Shown here: piece after piece, positions 25,499 through 34,278 of the stretch
How positions within the stretch are numbered: the first letter of the stretch is position 1
How the letters are laid out: the number at the start of each line of letters is the position of its first letter
Made by a program: the position numbers and the translations under genes
The notes under the pieces: model-generated
The model's database searches: none
What the model was told of the DNA's origin: nothing
What the model saw: only the letters and a program-made list of their open reading frames with translations
Source of the DNA: Algiphilus sp022763315
Lineage (GTDB): Bacteria > Pseudomonadota > Gammaproteobacteria > Nevskiales > Nevskiaceae
Length of the DNA: 64,000 nucleotides
Direction: 5' to 3' (one strand)
Assembly: GCF_965249985.1 (NCBI RefSeq)
Contig: NZ_OZ252280.1

Positions 25499-25541
25499 CT
25501 ACTGGGGCTTGTGCAGGAGCGCTGTACGCGCTCAGAACACG

Positions 25542-25823
25542 CTACGGTGCGGCGTTGCTGCCGACATGCAGTCCGTGGAACACCGCGACGGCCATGCCGA
25601 TCAGCCCGAGCCCAAGCAGCCAGAAGAGCGTGGCGTAGCCCGGTGGGAGGGCCATGATGGCCACCGGCAGGGCCGCGCTGCCACAGAGCAGAGCCAGCGT
25701 GCGGCGCAGACGTTGATGGGCCGGCGGCAAGGCCGCGCGTGTGCGACGTCGGCGCTGTCGCGGATCGGCGCTGACCAGCAATGTCATGCAGAGCAGCAGG
25801 AGCAAGGCACTGAGCCACAGCAT
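25542..25823 (-). CDS. DUF3325 family membrane protein (iron-uptake associated)
   Basis: A 93-residue protein with three predicted membrane helices: residues 1-18, about 42-58 and 66-84. Size, hydrophobicity and position between a PepSY-TM protein and a TonB receptor fit DUF3325, a family seen in siderophore-uptake loci. A basic loop RQRRRRTRAALPPAHQRLRR separates the first two helices. The ATG follows the PepSY stop by one base, so the two are co-translated. Role is inferred only from context. Confidence 0.75.
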   Translation of the reverse strand: MLWLSALLLLLCMTLLVSADPRQRRRRTRAALPPAHQRLRRTLALLCGSAALPVAIMALPPGYATLFWLLGLGLIGMAVAVFHGLHVGSNAAP

Positions 25824-25824
25824 C

Positions 25825-27354
25825 TCAGGCTGCCGCCGTGCGATACGGTGCCGGCTGCCGACGCGCGGCCCGCCGCAGGCCGCGTGCGGCCATCAGCGCC
25901 AGCACCCCCGTGACGAGCAAGCTGAGGTCCATGCCAGCAATCTGCCATTGGCCGCGCGCCACGGTGAGCGGCAGTGCGTCCCCGGTGGTCACAGCGTTCA
26001 ACACGGGCAGCGACAGCGCCAGCACGGCCACTGCGAGCAACTGCCGCGCGAGGCCCGGGAGACCCGGGCGCAGCCAAGCATGCAGCAGGCTGGCGATCCA
26101 GGCGGCAAAGAAGACGCCCACCTCGAGCTGGGCGCGTGCGTCGAGGCCGGGGGGCAGTAGGCGATTGGCCGCCAGCATCGCCAGCGTCGCCATCAGAAGA
26201 CCCACGGTGGAGGCCCCGGCCATGGCCTGCGCGCAGCGGAACGCGCGCTGGCCGCTGCGTTCGGCGCGCTTCTCGAGCCAGACCAGAAAGCCGGAGGCGA
26301 TGACCACGCAGCCGGCGACCCCCATCAGGAAATACAACCAGCGCACCGCCCAGCTATCCGTTAACACAATATGCAGGCCGGTCAGGAACTGGTAGGCCTG
26401 CATGGCCGGCCCGAGGCGCTGCTGGTGCAGCAGAGTGCCGTTGGTGGCATCGAAATCAAGCTGGTCGTAGCGATAGGTGATTTCCTGCGGCGTATCCCGA
26501 TAGGCGGCGACATAGGCATTGGCGTCGCCGGCGAGGTGAACACCCAGCACCATCACCTCTCCTCCCTGCCAGATGCTGCGTGCCTGTGCCGCAATCCGAT
26601 CCAGCGATACGCGTCCGGCCGGCGTGCCAGCGGCTTCGCGATCGATGTGCGGCAGCACCTCATGGAAGAATTCGTCGCTGTCGGGATAGCTCGCCAGGAC
26701 ATTCGCCGGCATGTAGGTATAGACGAAGATGGCCACGCCGCTGAAGGCCATGAACACGAGGAAGGGCAGGCTCATGACCCCGCTGATGTTGTGTACATCG
26801 AGCAAGGCCCGGCCGCGCGCGCGCTCCAGGCGCAGGCTGAAGAAGTCACGCAGCAGACGACGGTGGACGACCACGCCGCTGACCACCATGGCCAGCACCA
26901 CCATCCCGGCCAGCCCGACCAGCCAGTAGCCCAGCGTGGCCATGCCGAAGGCGCCGAAGTGCAGGGAATAATGCAGCGGAAAGAAGAACTCGCTGGCGCC
27001 GAAGGTGCCGGGGTCCGCGATGGGCTGGCCATCCCGGCTGATGAAGGCGTGCTGATCGGTGCCGGCCGCGTCGTGAAAATGGGCGGCATAGACCGGGCGG
27101 CGCGCGTTCGGGGGATAGAGAAAGACCCCATGGGGGCCGAGCGCATAGGCGGACTGCAACGCCCGGAAGGCGCCCTCGAAGCCGACATCCTCACCGCTGG
27201 CGGCAGCACGGGTGTCCGGCATCATCCAGCGGTCGATGCTCTGCTCGAACACCACCAGAGAACCGGTGAAGAAGACGAAGAAGATCAGCGGCCCGGCCAC
27301 GAGACCGCCCCAGGTGTGCAGGACATTGAGCGACTGGCGCAGGGAGCGGGTCAT
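25825..27354 (-). CDS. PepSY-associated membrane protein, ferric-uptake cluster
   Basis: A 509-residue inner-membrane protein of the PepSY-TM family, which includes proposed ferric reductases that release iron from siderophores. A first helix at about residues 14-36 follows the family's LHTWGGLVAGPLIFFVFFTGSL motif. Periplasmic PepSY-like segments occur around 60-130 and 230-310, with further helices near 145, 195, 330 and three at the C-terminus. Histidines such as HYSLHFG and GLHIVLTD could bind haem (inference). Its ATG overlaps the DUF3649 stop (ATGA) and DUF3325 follows after one base. The start is the ATG opening MTRSLRQSL. Confidence 0.88.
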   Translation of the reverse strand: MTRSLRQSLNVLHTWGGLVAGPLIFFVFFTGSLVVFEQSIDRWMMPDTRAAASGEDVGFEGAFRALQSAYALGPHGVFLYPPNARRPVYAAHFHDAAGTDQHAFISRDGQPIADPGTFGASEFFFPLHYSLHFGAFGMATLGYWLVGLAGMVVLAMVVSGVVVHRRLLRDFFSLRLERARGRALLDVHNISGVMSLPFLVFMAFSGVAIFVYTYMPANVLASYPDSDEFFHEVLPHIDREAAGTPAGRVSLDRIAAQARSIWQGGEVMVLGVHLAGDANAYVAAYRDTPQEITYRYDQLDFDATNGTLLHQQRLGPAMQAYQFLTGLHIVLTDSWAVRWLYFLMGVAGCVVIASGFLVWLEKRAERSGQRAFRCAQAMAGASTVGLLMATLAMLAANRLLPPGLDARAQLEVGVFFAAWIASLLHAWLRPGLPGLARQLLAVAVLALSLPVLNAVTTGDALPLTVARGQWQIAGMDLSLLVTGVLALMAARGLRRAARRQPAPYRTAAA

Positions 27355-27665
27355 AGAGCGCCGCCCGCATCGAATTGCCAGATCAACAGCGAACCCAGAG
27401 TGGCCAGAACGGTAGGGACCAACCAGGCCCGCAGCAACCGACGGGCCGCCACTGCGTAGATCGCCAGCGCGAGCCAGAGCAACAACCCGGTCAGCATCAG
27501 CCACACGGTGGTTTCCGCTCTTGGCAGGCCACCGGCGACCAGGACGCTGGTCAGGCCCGCCGTGCTCACGGTGGCGGCAAGCCACGCCAGTGGCAGTGCG
27601 GCCAGGCTGCGCACCGTCGCCTCCTGTCGCGGTGAGGCGCTGTGCGTGGACGCGGCGTGCTTCAC
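27351..27665 (-). CDS. DUF3649-like membrane protein (iron-uptake associated)
   Basis: A 104-residue protein with about three membrane helices (residues 21-43, 52-72 and 80-97). It begins with GTG at 27665. It is the first gene of the DUF3649/PepSY/DUF3325/TonB-receptor group, the usual layout of these iron-uptake loci, and is joined to the PepSY gene by a 4-base overlap. Similarity to DUF3649 is judged from size, helix pattern and position, so the family name is moderately secure. Confidence 0.7.
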   Translation of the reverse strand: MKHAASTHSASPRQEATVRSLAALPLAWLAATVSTAGLTSVLVAGGLPRAETTVWLMLTGLLLWLALAIYAVAARRLLRAWLVPTVLATLGSLLIWQFDAGGAL

Positions 27666-27689
27666 AAGCAGTCCATTAACGCAAAACAG

Positions 27690-27708
27690 GATGCGAATGG
27701 TAACGCTT
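27690..27708 (-). promoter_or_regulatory. Weak candidate Fur site before the DUF3649 operon
   Basis: On the minus strand AAGCGTTACCATTCGCATC matches about 10 of 19 positions of the inverted-repeat Fur consensus, centred on ACCATT. It sits 25 bases upstream of the GTG start. This is weaker than the site before the receptor and could be chance. Confidence 0.22.
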
Positions 27709-27743
27709 CCCGATTGCCTCTGCCGGCATACTGCCAGCCGTCC

Positions 27744-29804
27744 TCAGGCGGCGTCGAGCAGTCCGTCCTGACGCAGCAGGGCGTCGATCTCGGGGTCGCG
27801 GCCGCGGAAGGCGCGGAACAGGCTGCCGGCATCGCGGGTGCCGCCGCGGGCGAGGATACAGTCGCGGAAGCGGCGTCCGGTGTCCGCATCAAGCACACCG
27901 GCCTCTTCGAAAGCCGCGAAGGCATCCGCCGACAGCACCTCGGCCCATTTGTAGCTGTAGTAGCCCGCCGCATAGCCGCCCGCGAAGATGTGCGAGAAGC
28001 TGTTCGGGAAGCGGTTGTAGGCCGGCGGCTGGAGCACTGCGACTTCATCGCGGACGGCTTTCAGGGTTTCCAGGACCCGACCGCCGCGGGCGGGGTCGAA
28101 GTCGCGATGCAGGCGCAGGTCAAAGAGCGCGAACTCGACCTGGCGCAGCGTAGCCAGACCGGCGCCGAACTGGCGGTCGGCCTGCAGCGTCTCAAGCAAA
28201 TGGTCGGGCAGCGGCTGCCCGCTGTCCACGTGCCGGCTCATGCGCTGCACGAAACGGCGGTCATAGCAGAAGTTCTCCATGAACTGGCTGGGCAGCTCGA
28301 CGGCGTCCCAGGCGACATTGTTGATGCCCGAGACGGCCGCCACATCCACCTGGGTCAGCAAGTGGTGCAGACCGTGACCGGCCTCGTGGAACAGGGTCAG
28401 GACTTCCTGATGGGTGAGCTGGGGTGGCTGTCCGGCCAGCGGCGGGGTGAAATTGCCGACCAGGTAGGCCACCGGTGTCTGCAGGCCCTCGGGGCTGCGA
28501 CGGCGCGAGCGGCCGTCGTTCATCCACGCGCCCCCGCGCTTGTGTTCGCGGGCATAGGGGTCGAGGTAGAACAGCCCGATGCTCTGGCCGTCGGCGTCGA
28601 ACAGCCGATAGACCGTGACGCTGTCGTGCCATACCGGCACATCGTTCACGGCCTCGGCCTGCACGCCGTACATGGTTTCGATCAGATCGAAGAGTCCGGC
28701 GAGCACGGCGTCCAGCGGGAAGTAGGGCTTGAGGATCTCGTCGGACAGCCCGAGACGTTGCTCGCGCAGTTTCTCGCTGTAGTAGGGCAGATCCCAGGGC
28801 TGCAGTGCGTCAATGCCGTCGCGCTCGCGCGCGAAGGCGGTGAGCTCGGCCAGTTCCCGCTCGGCGCGCGGCCGCGCCCGATGCGCCAGGTCGAGCAGGA
28901 AGCGCTCCACGGTATCGGGGTCGTCCGCCATCTTGGGCGCCAGCGAAAGCGCGGCGTAGTCCGAGTAGCCCAGCAGTTGCGCCTGTTCGTGACGCGCGGC
29001 CAGGATCTGCTCCATCACGGGGCTGTTGTCGAAACGGGCGTCGTGTGGGCCGGCGTCGGAGGCACGCGTGCTCCATGCCTCGTACAGGGTTTCACGCAGC
29101 GCGCGATCGTCGGCATGGCTGATGACCGCGTTGAAGCTGGGGAAGTCGAGTGTCAGGCGATAGCCGGCCTCGTCCTTGGCCTCGGCACGCTGCTTCGCGG
29201 CGGCAATGGCGCTGGCACTCATGCCGCTAAGCCGCTCAGCGTCGGGCAAGGTCAGTGACCAGGCCTGGCTGGTGTCGAGCAGATGCTCCTCGAAGCGCGT
29301 GCCCCATTCGGAGAGCTGCATGGCCAGCGCGCGGTAGCGCTGCCGCGGCTGCTCGTCCAGCGCGACGCCGGCGAGGCGGTAATCGCGCAGATGGTGTTCG
29401 ACCGCCGCCTGCTGTGCTTCGCTCAGCGCGTCGAAGGCCTCGCTGTTGCGCAGACGCTGCCAGGCCTCGAACAGCGGGCGGGACTGCGACAGCTCCAACG
29501 AGTAGTCGGTGAGCTTGGGCAGACAGGCGTTGTAGGCGGCGCGCCAGGCCTCAGTTGAACAGACCGAGAACAGATGGCCCACCGGCCCGAAGACGCGGTG
29601 CACGCGTTCGTCGAGGGCTTCCAACGGTTCGGCAAGTTCGTGCCACTGGGTCGCGTTGCTGGCGATGAGCGCGTCGATGCGCGCCCGGTTCTCGGCCAGG
29701 ATGGCATCCAGCGCCGCTTCGGCGTGTTCGGGACGGATGGCGCTGAAGTCGGGGAGGTCGCAGCGCCCTTCGGCGAGGTCGAGCAGGGGGTTATTCGTCG
29801 TCAT
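27744..29804 (-). CDS. prlC: Oligopeptidase A (M3 family metallopeptidase)
   Basis: A cytoplasmic zinc endopeptidase that degrades short peptides such as cleaved signal peptides. The 686-residue length matches oligopeptidase A (680). The zinc motif HEAGH is at about 473-477 (LTLFHEAGHGLHHLL) with the third ligand Glu in the following ELPSQFMENF helix. FAGGYAAGYYSYKWAEVLSADAF near the end holds the substrate-binding tyrosines. I chose the ATG at 29804 (MTTNNPLLDL); the frame stays open upstream but that part is low-complexity Pro/Arg/Ala without similarity. Confidence 0.95.
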   Translation of the reverse strand: MTTNNPLLDLAEGRCDLPDFSAIRPEHAEAALDAILAENRARIDALIASNATQWHELAEPLEALDERVHRVFGPVGHLFSVCSTEAWRAAYNACLPKLTDYSLELSQSRPLFEAWQRLRNSEAFDALSEAQQAAVEHHLRDYRLAGVALDEQPRQRYRALAMQLSEWGTRFEEHLLDTSQAWSLTLPDAERLSGMSASAIAAAKQRAEAKDEAGYRLTLDFPSFNAVISHADDRALRETLYEAWSTRASDAGPHDARFDNSPVMEQILAARHEQAQLLGYSDYAALSLAPKMADDPDTVERFLLDLAHRARPRAERELAELTAFARERDGIDALQPWDLPYYSEKLREQRLGLSDEILKPYFPLDAVLAGLFDLIETMYGVQAEAVNDVPVWHDSVTVYRLFDADGQSIGLFYLDPYAREHKRGGAWMNDGRSRRRSPEGLQTPVAYLVGNFTPPLAGQPPQLTHQEVLTLFHEAGHGLHHLLTQVDVAAVSGINNVAWDAVELPSQFMENFCYDRRFVQRMSRHVDSGQPLPDHLLETLQADRQFGAGLATLRQVEFALFDLRLHRDFDPARGGRVLETLKAVRDEVAVLQPPAYNRFPNSFSHIFAGGYAAGYYSYKWAEVLSADAFAAFEEAGVLDADTGRRFRDCILARGGTRDAGSLFRAFRGRDPEIDALLRQDGLLDAA

Positions 29805-29872
29805 GCCCGCATTGTAGGGCGCTGCATGATTGCCGGAAGCGATGGCGGCGATAGCCTTGCCGGGGCTGTGCC

Positions 29873-30820
29873 CTAGGCGCCCAGACGCAGCAGCAGCGCA
29901 AGAATCAGCAGGACCGATGCCGCCGCACTGAGCACGAGCAGGGGGAAGGCAATCATGCGCTTGTGGCGCGCGAGCTTGGCCTGGGGCCAGGTGGACAGCA
30001 CGAAGGGGCGGCGGTCCGCGGGCCGGCGGAGGACGTGCACATCCTGCGGCGGCGGTTCCTGTACGCGCTCGCGGCGGACCTGTTCGCGGGCGGCTTCGCG
30101 CGCGCGCGCCCACTCCTGCATGTCGATCTCGCCGTCATCGTTCTCATCGAAGCGCGCCATCAGCGCGGCGCGATCCTGCTTCCAGGCGACCAGCAGCTCG
30201 CGCACATCCTGTTCGTTGTCATCCTCGCGAATGGCGCGGGCGGTGTCGAAGCGCCCCATGGCGTGCAGCGGGGCGTTCAGGCTGATGAGCTGCTCGCGGT
30301 AGCGATAGCGGCCGAAGGAGAAACCAATGACATCGAACCAGTGCTGTTGGGGTTGCGGGACGCGCATCGGCCGCTCGCTGGCGCCGCGCCAGCTGCGTCG
30401 GACATCGGCATAGACACGGGCCGCATCGGGGTCAATCACGCACACGCCGGTGCCGTCATCGAGGGCAAAGAGATCATCGCTGGTGCCGGATTCGACGCGG
30501 TGCCAGCGCGCATTGCGCCCGCTGCCCTGGCGGCGTTCGATGCTGTAGCGCCACCAGACGCAGGGCTGGCGCGACAAGGGCGAGTGGATCTGTGGACCCG
30601 GTATCCAGCGCGCCTTGCCCTCCAGTTCGACATAGCCCTGCGCCGCCGAGCGGATGCGCTGGGTGGGAGTGTCCTCGATCATGCGCGCCCGCCGCAGATG
30701 GGCGAAGCCGATGGAACCGCCGACCAGCACCACCACGGCGAGCAGCGCGGCACTCCACCAGAATTCGTTGTCTGGCGCACTGGCGGTCCACTGCTCCAGC
30801 GCTGTCAGATAGCCGCCCAC
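29873..30820 (-). CDS. GIDE-like membrane protein with an EF-hand
   Basis: A 315-residue protein with helices at about 21-40 and at the C-terminus (about 290-313). The intervening part carries features of the GIDE domain of eukaryotic mitochondrial MUL1-type E3 ligases: a lipid-side W-x-x-x-I pattern (PCVWWRYSIERR), DDGTGVCVIDPDAA and a long basic-aromatic segment. There is no RING domain. Residues 225-236 (DENDDGEIDMQE) form a canonical twelve-residue EF-hand calcium loop. The gene starts with GTG 7 bases after lemA, so the pair is one operon. Bacterial GIDE proteins often sit beside LemA; function is not established. Confidence 0.72.
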   Translation of the reverse strand: MGGYLTALEQWTASAPDNEFWWSAALLAVVVLVGGSIGFAHLRRARMIEDTPTQRIRSAAQGYVELEGKARWIPGPQIHSPLSRQPCVWWRYSIERRQGSGRNARWHRVESGTSDDLFALDDGTGVCVIDPDAARVYADVRRSWRGASERPMRVPQPQQHWFDVIGFSFGRYRYREQLISLNAPLHAMGRFDTARAIREDDNEQDVRELLVAWKQDRAALMARFDENDDGEIDMQEWARAREAAREQVRRERVQEPPPQDVHVLRRPADRRPFVLSTWPQAKLARHKRMIAFPLLVLSAAASVLLILALLLRLGA

Positions 30821-30827
30821 GACGCGA

Positions 30828-31400
30828 TCAGGCGCTGAACAGACCGCGTACGTCGACGTCGGCGGTTTCCTCCTCGGAGAAGACCAGCAGATCCTTGGCG
30901 CCGAAGCCCAGCATCCGCGCTACCAGCACATCCGGGAACTGCTCGATACGGACATTGTTGGCGTTCACCGCCGCGTTGTAGAACTCGCGACGGTCAGCAA
31001 TGGTGTCTTCCAGGTTGCTGATGCGGCTGAGCAGATTGTTGAAGCTCTCGTTGGCCTTGAGTTCAGGATAGGCCTCCACCGTCGCCATGATCTTGCCCAG
31101 GCCGGCGCGCAGCATCGTCTCGGCCCCGCCGACGCCCTTGACGTCGCCCTGCTGGCGCGCCGTGTCCGCTGCCGCGCGCGCCTCGGTCACCTTCTGCAGC
31201 GTCTCCTTCTCGAACTGCATGTACTGGCGGCAGGTTTCCACCAGCTTGGGCAGCTCATCGTGGCGCTGACGCAGCAGCACATCGATGTTGGACCAGGCCT
31301 GCGCCACGGCGTGTTTCAGCCGAACCAGACCGTTGTAGATGATGATGGTGTAGCCCAGCAGGACCACGGCCACCACGCCAAAGACAATCCATCCGATCAT
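30828..31400 (-). CDS. LemA family protein
   Basis: A 190-residue protein with one N-terminal membrane helix (residues 2-24) followed by the antiparallel helical LemA body. Signature stretches include YNGLVRLKHAVAQAWSNIDV, QRHDELPKLVETC, YPELKANE and ISNLEDTIADRREFYN. I chose the ATG at 31400, preceded by GGGAAA; a longer open frame upstream has no similarity. The GIDE/EF-hand gene follows after 7 bases. LemA proteins are widespread, of unclear role, and linked to membrane-associated modules. Confidence 0.92.
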   Translation of the reverse strand: MIGWIVFGVVAVVLLGYTIIIYNGLVRLKHAVAQAWSNIDVLLRQRHDELPKLVETCRQYMQFEKETLQKVTEARAAADTARQQGDVKGVGGAETMLRAGLGKIMATVEAYPELKANESFNNLLSRISNLEDTIADRREFYNAAVNANNVRIEQFPDVLVARMLGFGAKDLLVFSEEETADVDVRGLFSA

Positions 31401-31511
31401 TGCGTTTCCCCATCGCGACGCAGCATTTCGAACGGGCCGTTGCGCCCGCGCCCCCCCGGCTGCAGAAGGTATGATTCTGGCGTTTTCCCATCTCCCGTGC
31501 ACGGATTCCCT

Positions 31512-32462
31512 ATGCGCCTACTTACCGTCCTGATGCTGAGCGTTCTGGTCACGGCCTGCTCCGGTCTGTCCCTGCTCAACGCCGTGACGCCCGATCGCGG
31601 TTATGAAGCGGCTGCGAATATCGCCTACGCCTCCGGCGAGGGGCGACGTCTGGACATCTATGCGCCGAAGAATCTCGATCAGCGGGCGCCGGTGGTGGTC
31701 TTCTTCTACGGCGGGCGCTGGAGTCAGGGCAGCAAGGACGAGTACAAATTCGTCGGCGAGGCGCTCAGCTCGCGCGGCATCATCGCGGTGGTGGCCGACT
31801 ATCGAAAGTATCCCGATGTGCGCATGGCCGGCTTCATGGATGACGCGGCCAAGGCCGTGGCCTGGGTGCACGACAACATCAGCAGCTATGGCGGCGATGC
31901 GCAGAAGCTGTTCGTGATGGGACATTCCTCCGGGGCACACATGGCAGCGCTGTTGGCGCTCGATGACCGCTATCTCGACAGCGCCGGCATGCGCACGCCG
32001 CTGGCGGGCTTCATCGGTCTTGCCGGCGCCTATGATTTTCTGCCTATCCGGGCCGCCGACCTGCAAGACATCTTCGGGCCGGCGTCGCGCTATCCGATGT
32101 CGCAGCCGGTGAATTTCGCCCATGGCGAAGCGCCACCCAGCCTGCTCATCCACAGCAAGGATGACGCCACCACCGTGCTCAGCAACGCCAGCAATCTGGC
32201 GCAGGCGCTGCGCGGAAAAGGGGCGGCGGTCACCACCGTGTTCTATGACAGCATCAAGTGCAGTCCGGGTGTCAGCAGCCACGCCTGCACGGTGGCGGTG
32301 CTGGCGCGGCCTTTCCGTACCAGTATCGATGTGCTCGATCAGATCACCGGCTTCATCGAGGCGCAGGCTGGCACTCCCGAACAGACACCCAGCACACCGG
32401 CACCGATGGAGCGCAGCGCGCCGCGCGCGCTGGGCGAGGACAACGTCGAGCTCAAGGAATGA
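31512..32462 (+). CDS. Alpha/beta-hydrolase, exported lipoprotein
   Basis: A 316-residue carboxylesterase-like protein with a lipoprotein leader ending LVTAC (Cys 16). The oxyanion hole motif FFYGGRW (about 64-70) corresponds to HGG of the hormone-sensitive-lipase group, and GHSSGAH gives the nucleophile Ser 139. HSKDD near residue 219 supplies a likely acid and a His further on completes the triad. A Pro/Thr-rich tail follows after residue 285. It overlaps the next gene by 4 bases (ATGA). Substrate is unknown; small esters are likely. Confidence 0.85.
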   Translation: MRLLTVLMLSVLVTACSGLSLLNAVTPDRGYEAAANIAYASGEGRRLDIYAPKNLDQRAPVVVFFYGGRWSQGSKDEYKFVGEALSSRGIIAVVADYRKYPDVRMAGFMDDAAKAVAWVHDNISSYGGDAQKLFVMGHSSGAHMAALLALDDRYLDSAGMRTPLAGFIGLAGAYDFLPIRAADLQDIFGPASRYPMSQPVNFAHGEAPPSLLIHSKDDATTVLSNASNLAQALRGKGAAVTTVFYDSIKCSPGVSSHACTVAVLARPFRTSIDVLDQITGFIEAQAGTPEQTPSTPAPMERSAPRALGEDNVELKE

Positions 32463-32986
32463 TCCGCGATTTCGAGGGTCACCGGCCCCAGCTCGACGAG
32501 GGTGCCTGGGTCGATCCACAGGCGCTGGTGCTGGGCCAGGTGCGACTGGCTGCGGATGTGTCGATCTGGCCCATGGCGGTGGTGCGCGGTGACGTCAACC
32601 GCATCACCATCGGCGCGCGTAGCAATATCCAGGACAACAGCACGCTGCACGTCACCCATGACGGGCCCTACACCCCCGACGGTGTGCCGCTGGTCCTCGG
32701 TGAGGATGTCACGGTGGGCCACGGCGTGACGCTGCACGCCTGCACCATCGGTGACCGCTGCCTGATTGGCATGGGCGCGCTGGTGCTCGATCAGGCCGTG
32801 CTGGAGGACGAGGTTTTTCTGGCGGCAGGTAGTCTGGTGCCACCGGGCAAGCGGTTGGCGTCGGGCTGGCTCTATCGCGGATCGCCGGCACAGCCCGTGC
32901 GCGCCATCAGCGAGACCGAACGCGAGTCCCTGCGTTATTCGGCGGAACATTATGTTCGGCTGAAGCGCCGCCACAGCGAAGGCTGA
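32459..32986 (+). CDS. Gamma-carbonic anhydrase-like protein (YrdA type)
   Basis: A 175-residue left-handed beta-helix protein built of hexapeptide repeats (for example SIWPMAVVRGDVNRITIGARSNIQDN). The metal-binding histidines are those in LHVTHDG and VTVGHGVTLHAC. The family includes gamma-class carbonic anhydrases and YrdA/PaaY-like proteins, several of which lack measurable anhydrase activity, so the activity here is open. It is translationally coupled to the esterase gene. Confidence 0.9.
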   Translation: MIRDFEGHRPQLDEGAWVDPQALVLGQVRLAADVSIWPMAVVRGDVNRITIGARSNIQDNSTLHVTHDGPYTPDGVPLVLGEDVTVGHGVTLHACTIGDRCLIGMGALVLDQAVLEDEVFLAAGSLVPPGKRLASGWLYRGSPAQPVRAISETERESLRYSAEHYVRLKRRHSEG

Positions 32987-33137
32987 GCGCATCTCGACGC
33001 TGCGCCGCGCTGCCCGAAAAGCCACAAGCAGAGCCGCGCCCGAGTATCCTTGCGCCCCGAAAGCGCCGGCAGGCAGGCCCGCAGGCCGCCGAACCGACCG
33101 GCCGTGACCGATCCCCAGACACTCGAGGGCACCATCT

Positions 33138-33890
33138 ATGACGCATCAACTCGTATTACTGCGCCACGGGCAGAGCCAGTGGAATCTGGAAAACCGCTTC
33201 ACCGGTTGGGTGGATGTCGACCTGACGGAAAAGGGGCGCGAGGAAGCCAATGAGGCCGGCCGTCTCATGGCGCAGGAGGGCTTGCAGTTCGATGTGGCCC
33301 ACACCTCTCTACTGCTGCGGGCCATCCGCACCCTCAATACGGCGCTCGATGCCATGGGACAGCAGTGGCTGCCGGTGCACAAGAACTGGCGCCTGAACGA
33401 GCGGCACTACGGTGCGCTGCAGGGCCTGGACAAGGCGGAAACCACCGCCAAGCATGGCGAGGACCAGGTCAAGGTGTGGCGGCGCAGCTATGACATTCCG
33501 CCGCCGCCCATGGCGGACGACGATGCCGGTCACCCACGTTTCGACCGGCGCTACCACGGCCTGGATGCGCGCGTACTGCCCGCGACCGAGTCGCTGGCCA
33601 CGACCCTGGAGCGCGTGTTGCCCTACTGGCACGACCATATCGCCCCCCAGCTCGCTGACGGGCAAACCGTACTGGTGACCGCGCACGGCAACTCACTGCG
33701 CGCCCTCTACAAGTATCTGCTCGACGTTCCCGAGGACGACATCACCGAAGTCAACATCCCCACCGGCATTCCTTTGCTGTTTGAACTGGACGACAGCTTG
33801 CGGGTGAAGGATTTTCGCTATCTCGGCGACCCGGAAGCGGCCAAGAAGGCCGCTGCCGCTGTCGCTGCGCAAGCTACGGCTGGCCAATAG
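33138..33890 (+). CDS. gpmA: 2,3-bisphosphoglycerate-dependent phosphoglycerate mutase
   Basis: The enzyme interconverts 3- and 2-phosphoglycerate in glycolysis and gluconeogenesis. The 250-residue protein has the phosphorylated His 10 in LLRHGQSQWN, the NRFTGWVDVDLTEKG motif, LNERHYGALQG and the second catalytic His in VTAHGNS. The C-terminus is extended with an Ala/Lys run (AAKKAAAAVAAQA). It joins pfp, ppa and pckA as central-carbon genes in the window, although they are not in one operon. Confidence 0.97.
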   Translation: MTHQLVLLRHGQSQWNLENRFTGWVDVDLTEKGREEANEAGRLMAQEGLQFDVAHTSLLLRAIRTLNTALDAMGQQWLPVHKNWRLNERHYGALQGLDKAETTAKHGEDQVKVWRRSYDIPPPPMADDDAGHPRFDRRYHGLDARVLPATESLATTLERVLPYWHDHIAPQLADGQTVLVTAHGNSLRALYKYLLDVPEDDITEVNIPTGIPLLFELDDSLRVKDFRYLGDPEAAKKAAAAVAAQATAGQ

Positions 33891-34278
33891 GTCGCTGTTG
33901 GCGAACCGGCCCCGCTCATCGGAGCGACAGCGTCATGCATTGCCGAAGCGTGGTGCAATGTGGATTACGCGGTATCCCAAGTGCCCGTGCATCCTTATTG
34001 ACCGTGACTCGGCTGCGGCGACGCGGCTTTAGTGGCAGCAAACCGTTCCTGGTGTCGCCCGCAACGCCATCGCCGCTACAAAAAAAGGGGGGTCGCACTG
34101 ATGCTCGCGGAATTGGATATATTTTCTATTGAGTAAATGCAGTACGTGGAAGGGGTCTAGGGACGGAGCGCGTGGTGCGAATCAGCCAGTAATTTCAACA
34201 GCGGGGCAGACTACGGTCATCGGCTGCAGAAGGAACTGCGGCCACCGTTCCTAGTTGGCAGCCTCCAAGGAAGTCGGC
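33891..34278. other. 388-base intergenic region, AT-richer than its surroundings
   Basis: No supportable coding region or RNA gene is visible here. It contains an A7-G6 tract at about 34080-34092 and an AT-rich patch (GGATATATTTTCTATTGAG, 34115-34133) with a possible -10 element TATATT at 34118-34123, which could serve the diguanylate cyclase gene. A 6-base inverted repeat GTCGCT/AGCGAC flanks 33891-33928 without a T-run. Some regulatory content is likely but cannot be pinned down. Confidence 0.5.

Noticed and set aside
33891..33928. GTCGCT/AGCGAC inverted repeat after gpmA as a terminator
   Set aside because: 26-base loop, six-base stem and no T-run; not convincing.
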